37,317 bases of DNA. It comes from Eubacteriales bacterium. Its GTDB lineage: Bacteria; Bacillota_A; Clostridia; Lachnospirales; Lachnospiraceae. The notes beneath the pieces were generated by a model. It ran no database searches, was not told where the DNA came from, and saw only the letters and a list, made by a program, of their open reading frames with translations. This document shows, piece by piece, positions 6,209 through 14,086 of the stretch. The stretch lies in NCBI GenBank assembly GCA_030527765.1, contig JAUNAE010000002.1, positions 1-37,317 of the forward strand. The letters run 5' to 3'. The translations under genes were made by a program, and so were the position numbers. The first letter of the stretch is position 1. The number at the start of each line of letters is the position of its first letter.

Positions 6209-8005
6209 TCATACTGCCTTACAACAGATTTTATGTTTGGACAGGATTTCTTCAAAATCTCGATTTGTTACTCCGGCAATCATCACATGATCATATTCAT
6301 CCAGATCCTTTACGACCAGAGAAATCAAACTGTCGAAAGTTTCCGGATCCATCACATTGACTTCATCCAGAATCAGGATGCGGAATCCTGATAACGCATT
6401 CAGGAGGTCAAGCACAAGATACAAATATAATGCTTTTTCTCCACCGGAAAGAGATGCGTAATCCAGATAGATTCCGTTTCCTCTCACATCCAGTAACATT
6501 TTTACACCATGATCTGTAATAAAGCGTACATTCATACCTTTATGTAAGGCATCCGCCTTGTGGTTTACCATTCCTTCAAAGGCGGTCATGTAATCTTCTG
6601 TAATGCGCCGATAAACAATTCCTTTTCGGTCAAAAGCACTCGCCAGGAATTCCAGACTTTCCAAAAGGCCTTTTTTATGTGTGAGTTCAACCTCTAACTT
6701 TGCAGCCTTATCCAGTGATTCCCAGATTCGAATCTTCGTTCTTGCTTCTGTCAATTCTTTTTCGACTGTTGCCAGATTTGTTTCTACTGGTACTTCCGGA
6801 ATACGGATATCGACTTCTTTAACCCTCTTAAGCTGCGCCAAAAGTAAGTCCTTCTTCTGTACCTGATTCTGTTCCTGATCAAATAAAGCAATTTTTTCCT
6901 CCAGTTTCTTCTCTTCTTCATCTAACGCGATAATGACTTTTTTCTGTTTCTCAACTGTTTCCACTGCGTTTTGTAAGATGCCTTCCAGCTCTTCGCGGAT
7001 TGCAGTCTTATCTGTTGTACAAACCAGTTTTTTGGATAACGGGCATAGTGCCGTTTCCAGACCGGCAAGTACTTTCTTCGTGTCCTTTGCTGTTGCAAAA
7101 GCAGTATTGCCTACCTGCTTAGCCTGATCAAGAAGTTCTCTTTTCTTCTTCAACTGCTCCATCAGAAGATTACGTTCTGCTGCGTCCTTTTTTACCGCCT
7201 TGATCTGATTAATCTCTTTTTCAAGCTTCGCGATCTCCTCTGCCTGGCGCTTCTTTAATACAACTGCCTTTTCATAGTCTTTCTTTCTCTTCACGTATTG
7301 AGCTGCTTCACTCTGCTTTCCAATCAGCTGTTTTTCCTTTTCCCGAAGAGTCGAGATCGATTCCTGTGGCCGATTCTGCTTCCTGGCATCTTTAATCACG
7401 GCCTCATCTATTGCAATTTCCTTTTTCAGGTTTTTTCTTTTTTCCAGAATGTCCTTATGAAAGGCATTGACTGCATCAATTCCAAAGTTATCTTCCGGAA
7501 TACCCTGATCAACCAGTTGCTCCACAGAAGCTGTTAACTCATCTTTCAAGTAATCCTTGATCCGCTTACGATCCAGCGTTTCGGATGTATACGACAGAAT
7601 CAGTTCGCCGAAAGCATCCGGTTTCAGAGATTTCATCACATCTGCAGAGGAAGCTGCCTTCATCGTCTTTTGTGCTACGCCTGTCACTTGTGTCATCTTC
7701 TCATCTAGGCTTCGAGATGGCGTCTTCCCCTTATTCAGATAGCAGGTTGTCTTTCCATCTTTATATACCTGTCTAATGAAGGACTCTCCATCTTTAGTGA
7801 TCAGGCCTACTGCACATCTATCACTTTTCTGATAAACCATTTCGCCTTCTGGCTTAGTTCCGCTGATTGCATACTGCAGAGCGTGGATCAACGATGATTT
7901 GCCGGCACCCTGTGGCAAAATATATGCATTTATTTTGTCGAACATAAATCTCCGGTCTCCGGAAAGTCCCTGAAAGTCCAATGTACGCAGCTCCTTAATC
8001 TGCAT
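6209..8005 (-). CDS. Rad50/SbcC-like SMC-family ATPase
   Basis: 598 residues. The N-terminal P-loop is PQGAGKSS (31-38). A coiled-coil middle (about 180-440) is interrupted by a hinge-like segment with CPLSKKLVC, where zinc-hook proteins have CxxC. The ABC signature is LSGGEKALY (519-527) and Walker B is ILILDE (543-548). The order matches SbcC/Rad50/RecN-type DNA-repair ATPases but the protein is about half the length of SbcC, with short coiled-coil arms. The H-loop histidine is not evident; the region reads MIAGVTN. No Mre11/SbcD-like nuclease lies next to it. It starts at an ATG preceded by GGGAGGAAACATT and shares an operon with the two small proteins downstream. It probably acts on DNA ends or recombination intermediates of the element. 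Confidence 0.85.
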   Translation of the reverse strand: MQIKELRTLDFQGLSGDRRFMFDKINAYILPQGAGKSSLIHALQYAISGTKPEGEMVYQKSDRCAVGLITKDGESFIRQVYKDGKTTCYLNKGKTPSRSLDEKMTQVTGVAQKTMKAASSADVMKSLKPDAFGELILSYTSETLDRKRIKDYLKDELTASVEQLVDQGIPEDNFGIDAVNAFHKDILEKRKNLKKEIAIDEAVIKDARKQNRPQESISTLREKEKQLIGKQSEAAQYVKRKKDYEKAVVLKKRQAEEIAKLEKEINQIKAVKKDAAERNLLMEQLKKKRELLDQAKQVGNTAFATAKDTKKVLAGLETALCPLSKKLVCTTDKTAIREELEGILQNAVETVEKQKKVIIALDEEEKKLEEKIALFDQEQNQVQKKDLLLAQLKRVKEVDIRIPEVPVETNLATVEKELTEARTKIRIWESLDKAAKLEVELTHKKGLLESLEFLASAFDRKGIVYRRITEDYMTAFEGMVNHKADALHKGMNVRFITDHGVKMLLDVRGNGIYLDYASLSGGEKALYLYLVLDLLNALSGFRILILDEVNVMDPETFDSLISLVVKDLDEYDHVMIAGVTNRDFEEILSKHKICCKAV

Positions 8006-8109
8006 AATGTTTCCTCCCTATATATGTGCACCGCACGGTGTATTCTTTTTTGATCACATTTCCCTCTGTTCCTCGAAAAACGAAAGGACGTAACGAGTCT
8101 CGTAAATAA

Positions 8110-8140
8110 CTCTCTATATATAGGATGGGCGAAAACATGG
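8110..8140 (-). promoter_or_regulatory. Element-wide promoter motif, sub-type B, for the Rad50-like operon
   Basis: On the minus strand: TTTTCGCCCATCC then TATATATAGAGAG. The CCCATCC core and TATATA -10 match the site before the RecG-like gene (16519-16550). A further CCCATTTCCAT lies just upstream, as in the other sub-type B site. No -35 consensus is visible. Confidence 0.5.
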
Positions 8141-8197
8141 AAATGGGACGAAAAATCTCCAAAAAGTTTAAAAAACTTCTTTTCATCTTCCAGGGAG

Positions 8198-8238
8198 CCG
8201 AAAATATAATAATTTTTTCCCATATTATAGATAGAGAG
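8198..8238 (+). promoter_or_regulatory. Element-wide promoter motif, sub-type A, for the C39 peptidase
   Basis: Plus strand: CCGAAAA, an AT stretch, TTTTTTCCCATATTATAG, then ATAGAGAG. It faces away from the sub-type B site at 8110-8140. A clear AGGAGG follows at 8245, only 8 bases before the start codon, so the leader is short. Confidence 0.55.
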
Positions 8239-8257
8239 ATTTTTAGGAGGACCCGTT

Positions 8258-9406
8258 ATGCGAACAATCCACCAGGTCGTTCCTGTTGCAGCGCTTCTTG
8301 TTTTGCTTTGTGCAAACAGATGCGCAGCAGCAGATGATCCAGTCATTATTGATTCTATGGAAGAATCGGTGCCAAAATCGACATGGTATTCCGAAAATGA
8401 CACCACTACTGGCGTACTGGAGCCCACTTCCGTTCCAACAGTGGAATCTGATAGTATCACGGTTGAACCGGATGAACCAACTGAAGCGCAGAGAGCACTC
8501 TTATCACAATTAGAAACAGAAGAATTAGAGAAGCGAAAACAAAAGGAGGCTCTCGTTAGAGTACGCATCTCAAAGGCAAGAATGGTAGCAGGAAATTCTG
8601 CCTTATCTGATGCCGAAAATGTCTACTATCTCTGTATCGGCGACGTTGATTATGCGGTCACTCCATCTGATCAGATGGTTTACAGCGTCATGATTTCCAA
8701 AAAGGGAGACTATTTCGTTTCATCAGAAGGCATTTCTGATGAGACAAAAGCAGCCATTCTGGAAAAAGCTACCGAAGAGTACCTTTCCTCGACTGAATAC
8801 TTCTGGAATAAAGTTACACTCATGTACAATGAAGGTGTCTCTATCTCCTCGCTCCCACGAGACGCTTTCGGTGTCATGTGCGTGCCCTACTATAATCAGG
8901 GGGCCGGATATTGGGAAGGTGGTACTTGGACCCACACCGATTGGCCGGCTGCGACGTTCAGCTTGAACGGGCATTCCCTGCATTCTGCAGGATGCGGATT
9001 CTTCTCTACCGCCATGGCCATGAGTTATATTCGACAGGCAGTGATCTCACCTGTTGATTTCAAGGAAAATGGGCAGTATACCGGAAATGGATCTGCCGTC
9101 ACAGTCGGTGTCGAAAGTGCTCGAATGTATGGCATCAATGCCTGGATTACATCTGATTGGTCAGAAGTGTTATCTGCATTAGCTGACGGCCATCCTGTAA
9201 TGGCACATGTTGGTCCAAGTATATTCACAAACAACGGTCACTACATTTTACTGATCGGACTCTTGCCAGATGGCAGTATTGCAGTCAACGACCCCGGTCA
9301 CGCCTCAAACTCTTATTGGTATTGCGGCGTTTCATTCCCGCAGGAAACCGTCATTGCTGCTGCGAATAATAGAGACCGTAGTACCGCATTTACAATCTTT
9401 GGCTAA
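8258..9406 (+). CDS. Secreted C39-like cysteine peptidase
   Basis: 382 residues. The signal peptide ends near residue 24 (CANRCAA). A short acidic, Pro/Thr-rich region and a helical linker (75-200) precede a C-terminal papain-like domain of the Peptidase_C39_2 type (about 207-382). Probable catalytic residues are C246 in HSAGCGFFSTAMAM, H328 in NNGHYILLIG and D345 in AVNDPGH. Such secreted domains act on peptidoglycan cross-links or surface proteins. The mature N-terminus DDPVIID resembles DDDVIIV of the wall hydrolase at 21416. One of two plus-strand wall-active genes, each divergent from a minus-strand operon. The start follows AGGAGGACCCGTT. A strong terminator at 9432 ends the unit. Confidence 0.85.
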   Translation: MRTIHQVVPVAALLVLLCANRCAAADDPVIIDSMEESVPKSTWYSENDTTTGVLEPTSVPTVESDSITVEPDEPTEAQRALLSQLETEELEKRKQKEALVRVRISKARMVAGNSALSDAENVYYLCIGDVDYAVTPSDQMVYSVMISKKGDYFVSSEGISDETKAAILEKATEEYLSSTEYFWNKVTLMYNEGVSISSLPRDAFGVMCVPYYNQGAGYWEGGTWTHTDWPAATFSLNGHSLHSAGCGFFSTAMAMSYIRQAVISPVDFKENGQYTGNGSAVTVGVESARMYGINAWITSDWSEVLSALADGHPVMAHVGPSIFTNNGHYILLIGLLPDGSIAVNDPGHASNSYWYCGVSFPQETVIAAANNRDRSTAFTIFG

Positions 9407-9431
9407 ACTTATTCGATATCAACAGATACAA

Positions 9432-9465
9432 CAAGGCCCCGGAATTATCCGGGGCCTTGCTTTTG
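9432..9465 (+). terminator. Strong terminator between convergent genes
   Basis: Perfect 11-bp stem CAAGGCCCCGG (9432-9442) and CCGGGGCCTTG (9449-9459) with a 6-nt loop, followed by CTTTTGTTTTG on the plus strand. It ends the C39 peptidase transcript; the minus-strand side lacks a T-run. Confidence 0.85.
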
Positions 9466-9474
9466 TTTTGGTGG

Positions 9475-10896
9475 TTACATCATGCTATTTGAGATTTCAG
9501 AAAACAGATTCTTTCCTTCTCGCCAATCACTTCCTGTTTTTGACATTGTGGTTTTGTACCGTTCATCACTGAAATAGGTCAACCTGTAGTGCTTCCCATC
9601 ATCCGAAATAGAGAATCCAAGATCCTGTAGTTTCTTCTTGATCCGTGGAGTCATCCGATTCGGATCTTTCAGAATATCTTTCAATTCGCTTTGTCGTTCT
9701 TCCAGAATTCCTGTTCTCTCATTGGCGTCCAGAATATCCTGCAGAATGTCTTTTCTTCTGTATCCAGACTCTAACTTATCCGCTTCTGCCTGCAACACAG
9801 AAAGGACCATATCCCGGATCTCTCCGGAAAAGAATTCCTCTTCCTCGCCATATAGGAGTAACGGAACATTATTTAGATCCTCAAGCTTTTGCCTAAGCCC
9901 ATTGACTTCGAGTGAAAGTGCTAGGTTGCGTTTGGTTAAGTCTTCAACCTGTTTTCTCAATCGCTCATTGTCATGATCAAATTCATCCAGATAGTTTTGT
10001 AATTCATTTTCAGCTTTATCCTTTGCATGCTCCAACTCCATTCTGCTGCGAGCAAGCCTCTTGGACAGCGTATATGCTACAACACCTTGCCAGGTTGATA
10101 ATGGATGAATCTTCTGCGCATTCATGTACGTGATCACTGTGCGCAAGACTTTGCGAGAAACCCATATTGACCGTTCCTCCGCTTCGATCTCATCTTTATG
10201 AAAAACGTATCTTCGTTTTGTACCATTTGGAAAATAAATTCCAACTGCACCAAGATAATCATTATTTCCTTCGGACAAGACTCGCAGTTCTTCTTCAGAA
10301 TCAAGATCCTCCTGCACCACGACATGCGCAATGCCTCTTAATCGCCTTGCTAGATTTGCTGCGTCTACAAGAAGCGTATTATTCTTACTTCTGGATACAT
10401 AGACAACAGGTACCGCGTATCGGATCTTTCCCATGATAACATCCGCCATCCATTTCACATTTTTCTTCGTCATGGAGAACGGTTTGGATGTAAAGAACAG
10501 ATCACCGTCTTTTGCTACATACTTCCTGCTTAATAACATCTGCACCAGATGAGGTGATTGATAACTAATATTGTTTTCTGCAAGAGGAGAACCAATACTC
10601 CGATCAAGAATAATCGTTAGCTTCTGTTCCTCGAAGTTTGCGACAAAATCGGTATCCGTCACAGTTCCATCGGATTCCAGTTTCTCAAATCGTATCGCAG
10701 CCAGGTGATCAACAATCTCAATGGAAAAGGAAAGTTTTGAATTGCCTCGGTGGAAATAACGCTCACCGTTCCAGTTTAAATCATCAATGCGATTCTCCTT
10801 AATCGGCGATGTCTGGTTCCACTCGATGACCATCCTGACAAACTTTTCTATATCAAGTCTGCCATTAAGCGGTAATACACATGTATATCCGATCAT
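9475..10896 (-). CDS. Protein of unknown function with central coiled coil
   Basis: 473 residues, soluble, no signal peptide. The N-terminal half (1-280) is mixed alpha/beta and includes the segments VPVVYVSRSKNNT, LARRLRGIAHVVVQ and LGAVGIYFPNGTKRR. A coiled coil runs from about 285 to 350 (ELEHAKDKAENELQNY onward). The last 110 residues look helical, ending with a basic PRIKKKLQDLGF segment and a GKHYRLTYF ... SKTGSDWREGKN motif near the C-terminus. I have a weak impression of similar C-termini in uncharacterised proteins of bacterial accessory regions but cannot name a family. Its start overlaps the stop of the upstream gene by 4 bases (ATGA), so the two are translationally coupled and probably act together. 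A defence or element-maintenance role is possible but unproven. Confidence 0.8.
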   Translation of the reverse strand: MIGYTCVLPLNGRLDIEKFVRMVIEWNQTSPIKENRIDDLNWNGERYFHRGNSKLSFSIEIVDHLAAIRFEKLESDGTVTDTDFVANFEEQKLTIILDRSIGSPLAENNISYQSPHLVQMLLSRKYVAKDGDLFFTSKPFSMTKKNVKWMADVIMGKIRYAVPVVYVSRSKNNTLLVDAANLARRLRGIAHVVVQEDLDSEEELRVLSEGNNDYLGAVGIYFPNGTKRRYVFHKDEIEAEERSIWVSRKVLRTVITYMNAQKIHPLSTWQGVVAYTLSKRLARSRMELEHAKDKAENELQNYLDEFDHDNERLRKQVEDLTKRNLALSLEVNGLRQKLEDLNNVPLLLYGEEEEFFSGEIRDMVLSVLQAEADKLESGYRRKDILQDILDANERTGILEERQSELKDILKDPNRMTPRIKKKLQDLGFSISDDGKHYRLTYFSDERYKTTMSKTGSDWREGKNLFSEISNSMM

Positions 10897-11597
10897 CTGA
10901 ATCCTCCCAGGCGTCTTCTTAACTGGTCCTTTCGTCTTTCGATTTCCTGTTTCTTAAAAAACTCACTAATCTCAGACAAATTCTTGATTGCTGTTGCATT
11001 CTTTTTTGCTGCAAGATACGCAGAACAAATATCCGAAGAATAGGAATGTGGCATGATTGTTCTGAGTTTCTCTTTTGTAAATGTCTCATCCGTAAAGTAT
11101 TCTGTTCCGAAAACCCATACGCTGCTGCCAGAGAATAAATAGCACACATCTCTATTCTGCGTCGTTTCGATCACTGCAAGAACGATGCCCTTTCTGAGCA
11201 TTTCCAGATAAGTTTTCGTTCGATTGTCTTCTCTGACGGCAAATGCAATCAATTGATTCATGAGTTCTTTTCTTTTGTAAGCAGGCATACGTGTCTGTAC
11301 CATCTCTTCCGGAATGGTCTCCTTCATCAAATCACAATCAATATCAGTAAGATAAGCGACTGTGTGTTCATGTAGAAATTCCAGAAAACACAATGCATCT
11401 CCGTCCGCCTCAGAAGCCGCCTCTAAGATCATAAATGGATCATAGTGTTCCTCTTGTAGGCAACCCCCATCTGAGCCGTCCCAATTCATGAAGAAATTAA
11501 CAATTTCATTTTCCCGTTCAAAGTAGTAATCAATCTCCCCGTATTTGGACTCCAGTTCCAGCAAATATTTTTCATTTTCCTCTCTTAATTTTCTCAT
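10893..11597 (-). CDS. Hypothetical protein, 234 residues, first gene of a coupled pair
   Basis: Soluble, strongly acidic in the first half (EEENEKYLLEL-like helices, WDGSDGGCLQEE) and basic at the C-terminal tail (RRKDQLRRRLGGFR). It is mainly helical with two Trp/Phe-rich strands (CYLFSGSSVWVFGTEYF). The start at 11597 follows AAAAGGAGGAAAC. It overlaps the 473-residue partner by 4 bases. A sub-type C promoter lies about 115 bases upstream, with a leader containing a second ribosome binding site and a possible 21-residue upstream ORF. No family recognised. Confidence 0.8.
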   Translation of the reverse strand: MRKLREENEKYLLELESKYGEIDYYFERENEIVNFFMNWDGSDGGCLQEEHYDPFMILEAASEADGDALCFLEFLHEHTVAYLTDIDCDLMKETIPEEMVQTRMPAYKRKELMNQLIAFAVREDNRTKTYLEMLRKGIVLAVIETTQNRDVCYLFSGSSVWVFGTEYFTDETFTKEKLRTIMPHSYSSDICSAYLAAKKNATAIKNLSEISEFFKKQEIERRKDQLRRRLGGFR

Positions 11598-11708
11598 GTT
11601 TCCTCCTTTTGGTCGTACGTACTTTTTGACCCATCATTGTTATGGAGCTTCCGCCCCGGTGTATGTGGAAGTGTTTCCTCCTTATCTTTGCTCCCACGAT
11701 GACAATTT

Positions 11709-11752
11709 ACTGATATTAGAAACATGGTCGAAAATGTTCGAGAACGCAAAAA
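11709..11752 (-). promoter_or_regulatory. Element-wide promoter motif, sub-type C, for the two-gene operon
   Basis: On the minus strand: TTTTTGCGTTCTCG, AACATTTTCGACCATGTT, then TCTAATATCAG. The AACAT (11721-11725) and ATGTT (11734-11738) arms form an operator-like dyad around GGTCGAAA. The site and about 80 bases of leader align closely with the site at 13790-13833, and the core also matches 34470-34517. Confidence 0.55.
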
Positions 11753-11757
11753 TCAAC

Positions 11758-11982
11758 GATTTGCAAAGGTAACTGCAAATCCCATGTGATACAAATCTTT
11801 TGTACACATACTGTCAATTGATTGATATAATTATTAAGATCCACTTCAATGTGGATCTGCATTGCATACTTTGCACAGACCCCTTGGCGTTTTGCACCTC
11901 CAAGGGGTCTTCTCCTTTATAAGTATCTGTTTTTGTTTGCAGCACATCAGTAAGTCAATGTGGCCAGAAAGGATAACAAAAA
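11758..11982. other. Gene-free structured intergenic region, candidate small RNA
   Basis: No protein gene is supported here. The region holds three perfect hairpins. GATTTGC/GCAAATC (11758-11781) sits where terminators precede the other sub-type C promoters. AGATCCAC/GTGGATCT (11837-11858) has a 6-nt loop. GACCCCTTGG/CCAAGGGGTC (11878-11909) is followed on the plus strand by a pyrimidine-rich TCTTCTCCTTT. TATAAT lies just upstream of the second hairpin on the plus strand, without a good -35. A short plus-strand RNA from about 11830 to 11915 would fit, but this is inference. Confidence 0.3.
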
Positions 11983-12007
11983 ACCGTCGCCCTATAAGGG
12001 ACGACGG
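11978..12007 (-). terminator. Terminator of the 12017-13701 operon
   Basis: Stem CCGTCG ... CGACGG with an inner CCCTATAAGGG palindrome (11984-12007); on the minus strand it is followed by TTTTTTG. It lies 10 bases after the stop codon of the 166-residue gene. Confidence 0.85.
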
Positions 12008-12016
12008 CATAAAGTA

Positions 12017-12517
12017 TCATTTTGAGTCTTTCAAACACTTAAGCATGTCCATGCATTTCTGAACTTCACTTGTCACTTCCTTCTCCGGAAGATAATCGAG
12101 CAACTTTTCCAACATGTCGATTGAATCTTCCAGGATCGTTTCTCTATCAGGTGGAAGAGAAATTCTTTCGCTGATCTGAATATCCCAGAAAATTTCGTAT
12201 CCGGGTTCATTGCAACGCTCTTCTGTATCTCCGGTTTCTTCGCCGACACGAATGTATCTAAGCGCATGGCTGTTGCATTCGGTATCTTCAGAAATGGCTG
12301 ATTCCACAAGCTCCTCAACCATCTGAACGTGCGCTTCCGAGGGATACCATTTCCCCCAGTCCCAGAAAATTATATGTACCGGTGTTCCTTCGTTCACTTC
12401 ATCGTAAATGTGATCCGGCTCATAACGTTCTAAATCGGGAATTGCGGAAAGCTTCTCCTGATATTTTTCGTACCAAAAGTTTCCCATACAAAGTGCAACC
12501 TGTGATGTGTAGCCCAT
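12017..12517 (-). CDS. Hypothetical acidic protein, 166 residues
   Basis: It begins MGYTSQVALCMG and has an acidic composition with a Trp-rich segment (HIIFWDWGKWYP) and a helical C-terminus (EDSIDMLEKLLDYLP). No signal peptide, membrane segment or nucleotide-binding motif is visible. The MGYTS-type start and size recall small uncharacterised phage and plasmid proteins, but I cannot name a family. The start follows AAGGAGTAATAA. It is the last gene of a three-gene operon and is followed directly by a terminator. Confidence 0.75.
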   Translation of the reverse strand: MGYTSQVALCMGNFWYEKYQEKLSAIPDLERYEPDHIYDEVNEGTPVHIIFWDWGKWYPSEAHVQMVEELVESAISEDTECNSHALRYIRVGEETGDTEERCNEPGYEIFWDIQISERISLPPDRETILEDSIDMLEKLLDYLPEKEVTSEVQKCMDMLKCLKDSK

Positions 12518-12563
12518 TTATTACTCCTTATCTGGTCTTTCTTTCGACCTGTGTCACTGTTCA

Positions 12564-13463
12564 TTAGTTTCTTTTTGCATCCGCAGCTACTTTCTGCTTT
12601 GCGCGATAAGCCTCCTCCATACAAGAGGGTCCGACAAGTCGTTCCCACACGCGAAGATTTGATCGCATGCTCTCCACGGCATCCATCCAAGATTCCGCTT
12701 CGACTCTTACAGAATTATTTACATCATCGCAAATTGTACTTGCAACAAACTGGTTCAATCCCTTCTCATCAGTCTTCATATCTGCAAAGAAATTCCGGAT
12801 ATGGAGATTTACCTGTCGCTTATCTCCTATCGTCCAGATGATTTCAATCTGATTGCAGGGATGTTTTCCATCTGCTCTTGTCTGGTAAGGATTTACGTGA
12901 ATCGACGATTTATAAAGAATAATCTGTTTCGCATCGTTCTTTACAGTCTTCAATCCACCCTGACCTTTTAAATTTAAAGCCGCATCAATAGCTGCAACCT
13001 GTCGCTGATTCATCTGCCCATACTTCGGATCCGAAGTCTTTCCGGCAAGGAATTCACGCTGCTTGCGTAACATCTCTTCACCGCCATCCGTATTAAGAAT
13101 CTCTGCCGGTGTTCTTCCACCGAGAGAAAAGATTTTCACGGTATACGCAGGGGATGTCTGTGTCATTCCTGTATCCTTTTCTGCATGCATGAGACTATGC
13201 TGCATTTCTGCACGATATGCAAAATCGGATTTCCGAAACAGGGCATGAATAGAATCTTCATTTCCCTTCTTCACGACCGGAATAGATGCCTTCGCCACCT
13301 TTTTCTCTACAATCACGTAGAATTCAAAGCGACTGAATTTATCATGAAACAGCAACGGTGGATTGTCTTTCTTCGCATTTTGCACGAATTTTGCCTTCGT
13401 AAACGCCGGCTTGATAAAAGCCGTTTTCTCCTCAACTTGTGACCAGCATTCATCTGGGTACAT
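12564..13463 (-). CDS. Hypothetical protein, 299 residues
   Basis: The start is set at MYPDECWSQ (13463) because AAAGGAGGAATATTT lies directly upstream; an in-frame upstream start overlapping the previous gene is less likely. Soluble, mixed alpha/beta and slightly basic, with strands FEFYVIVEKK, AYTVKIFSLGG and NQIEIIWTIGDKRQ, and helices at the C-terminus (SWMDAVESMRSNLRVWERLV). It lies between a 74-residue and a 166-residue gene in one operon under a sub-type C promoter. No family or catalytic motif recognised. Confidence 0.8.
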   Translation of the reverse strand: MYPDECWSQVEEKTAFIKPAFTKAKFVQNAKKDNPPLLFHDKFSRFEFYVIVEKKVAKASIPVVKKGNEDSIHALFRKSDFAYRAEMQHSLMHAEKDTGMTQTSPAYTVKIFSLGGRTPAEILNTDGGEEMLRKQREFLAGKTSDPKYGQMNQRQVAAIDAALNLKGQGGLKTVKNDAKQIILYKSSIHVNPYQTRADGKHPCNQIEIIWTIGDKRQVNLHIRNFFADMKTDEKGLNQFVASTICDDVNNSVRVEAESWMDAVESMRSNLRVWERLVGPSCMEEAYRAKQKVAADAKRN

Positions 13464-13476
13464 AAATATTCCTCCT

Positions 13477-13701
13477 TTACTGGACACCTGTCATGAGGTA
13501 TCGTGTTGCAGCCTCTAAGTCCCCTACTGCTACAAAGTGTTCAGACTGCAGCTCATCCCGATTGGGATATAACTCATATCCAGTCTCGCATCTTTTGATG
13601 CATACGCCGTCATACTCTGCGCATGGGTCCTCAAGATACTCGCCAATTCCTAGCTGTTGCAACAATTTGCGATACAGTGCATCCAATTTCATTTTTGCCA
13701 T
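13477..13701 (-). CDS. Hypothetical protein, 74 residues
   Basis: Small soluble protein beginning MAKMKLDALYRKLLQQLG, with a helix followed by an acidic strand region (YDGVCIKRCETGYELYP) and a C-terminal helix (VGDLEAATRYLM). The start follows AAAAGGAGGAAACAA, overlapping the stop of the 13-residue leader ORF. It is first of three genes in the operon. No family recognised. Confidence 0.75.
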   Translation of the reverse strand: MAKMKLDALYRKLLQQLGIGEYLEDPCAEYDGVCIKRCETGYELYPNRDELQSEHFVAVGDLEAATRYLMTGVQ

Positions 13702-13714
13702 TTGTTTCCTCCTT

Positions 13715-13756
13715 TTAGTGGCTGATAACCAGCCGGTGATTTGTAATGCAGGACAT
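13715..13756 (-). CDS. Leader peptide of 13 residues
   Basis: An ATG at 13756 is preceded by AAAAGGAGGAAAT and encodes MSCITNHRLVISH before TAA. The stop runs directly into the ribosome binding site of the 74-residue gene, so translation of one could affect the other. A small hairpin GGCTG/CAGCC lies within the ORF. The equivalent place in the paralogous leader at 11632-11683 keeps the ribosome binding site but has lost the ATG. Confidence 0.45.
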   Translation of the reverse strand: MSCITNHRLVISH

Positions 13757-13789
13757 ATTTCCTCCTTTTGTTAAACTCCTGCTGACAAT

Positions 13790-13833
13790 TTATTGTTATT
13801 AAGAACATGGTCGAAAATATTCAAAAACGCAAA
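13790..13833 (-). promoter_or_regulatory. Element-wide promoter motif, sub-type C, for the three-gene operon
   Basis: On the minus strand: GCGTTTTTGAATATTTTCG, ACCATGTTC, TTAATAACAA. A dyad GAACAT/ATATTC lies at 13803-13808 and 13817-13822. It matches the site at 11709-11752 closely and is bounded on its upstream side by a terminator. Confidence 0.55.
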
Positions 13834-13860
13834 AACCGCCGCCCATAAAGAGCGACGGTT
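13831..13860 (-). terminator. Terminator of the RecG-like operon
   Basis: Stem AACCGCCGC (13834-13842) and GCGACGGTT (13852-13860) with one mismatch; followed on the minus strand by TTTTTGCG, which is also the upstream part of the next promoter. Confidence 0.8.
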
Positions 13861-13876
13861 AAAAGATCTATTTGTA

Positions 13877-14086
13877 TCACAGCCGATCTTTCTTCGATCG
13901 AACCACTGCATAAAGCATCACCGCAAGTACTACCGGAACGGCCGTAAGAATCAAATACACTGTATCGCCAATAATTCCTCCCATATGAAGGAAATAGAAA
14001 GCAAGATACCAAATAATAAAAAGAATGGTTGCTGCTAAAATCTTAGCAAAAGAAATTTTATGATCATCCATTCTAATTTCCCTCAT
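13877..14086 (-). CDS. Small membrane protein, 69 residues
   Basis: Two membrane helices: about residues 14-33 (ILAATILFIIWYLAFYFL) and 38-60 (IGDTVYLILTAVPVVLAVML), with a basic tail RSKKDRL. The start overlaps the stop of the upstream gene by 4 bases (ATGA); an internal ATG five codons later also has a ribosome binding site. It is last in the RecG-like operon. Function unknown. Confidence 0.7.
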   Translation of the reverse strand: MREIRMDDHKISFAKILAATILFIIWYLAFYFLHMGGIIGDTVYLILTAVPVVLAVMLYAVVRSKKDRL

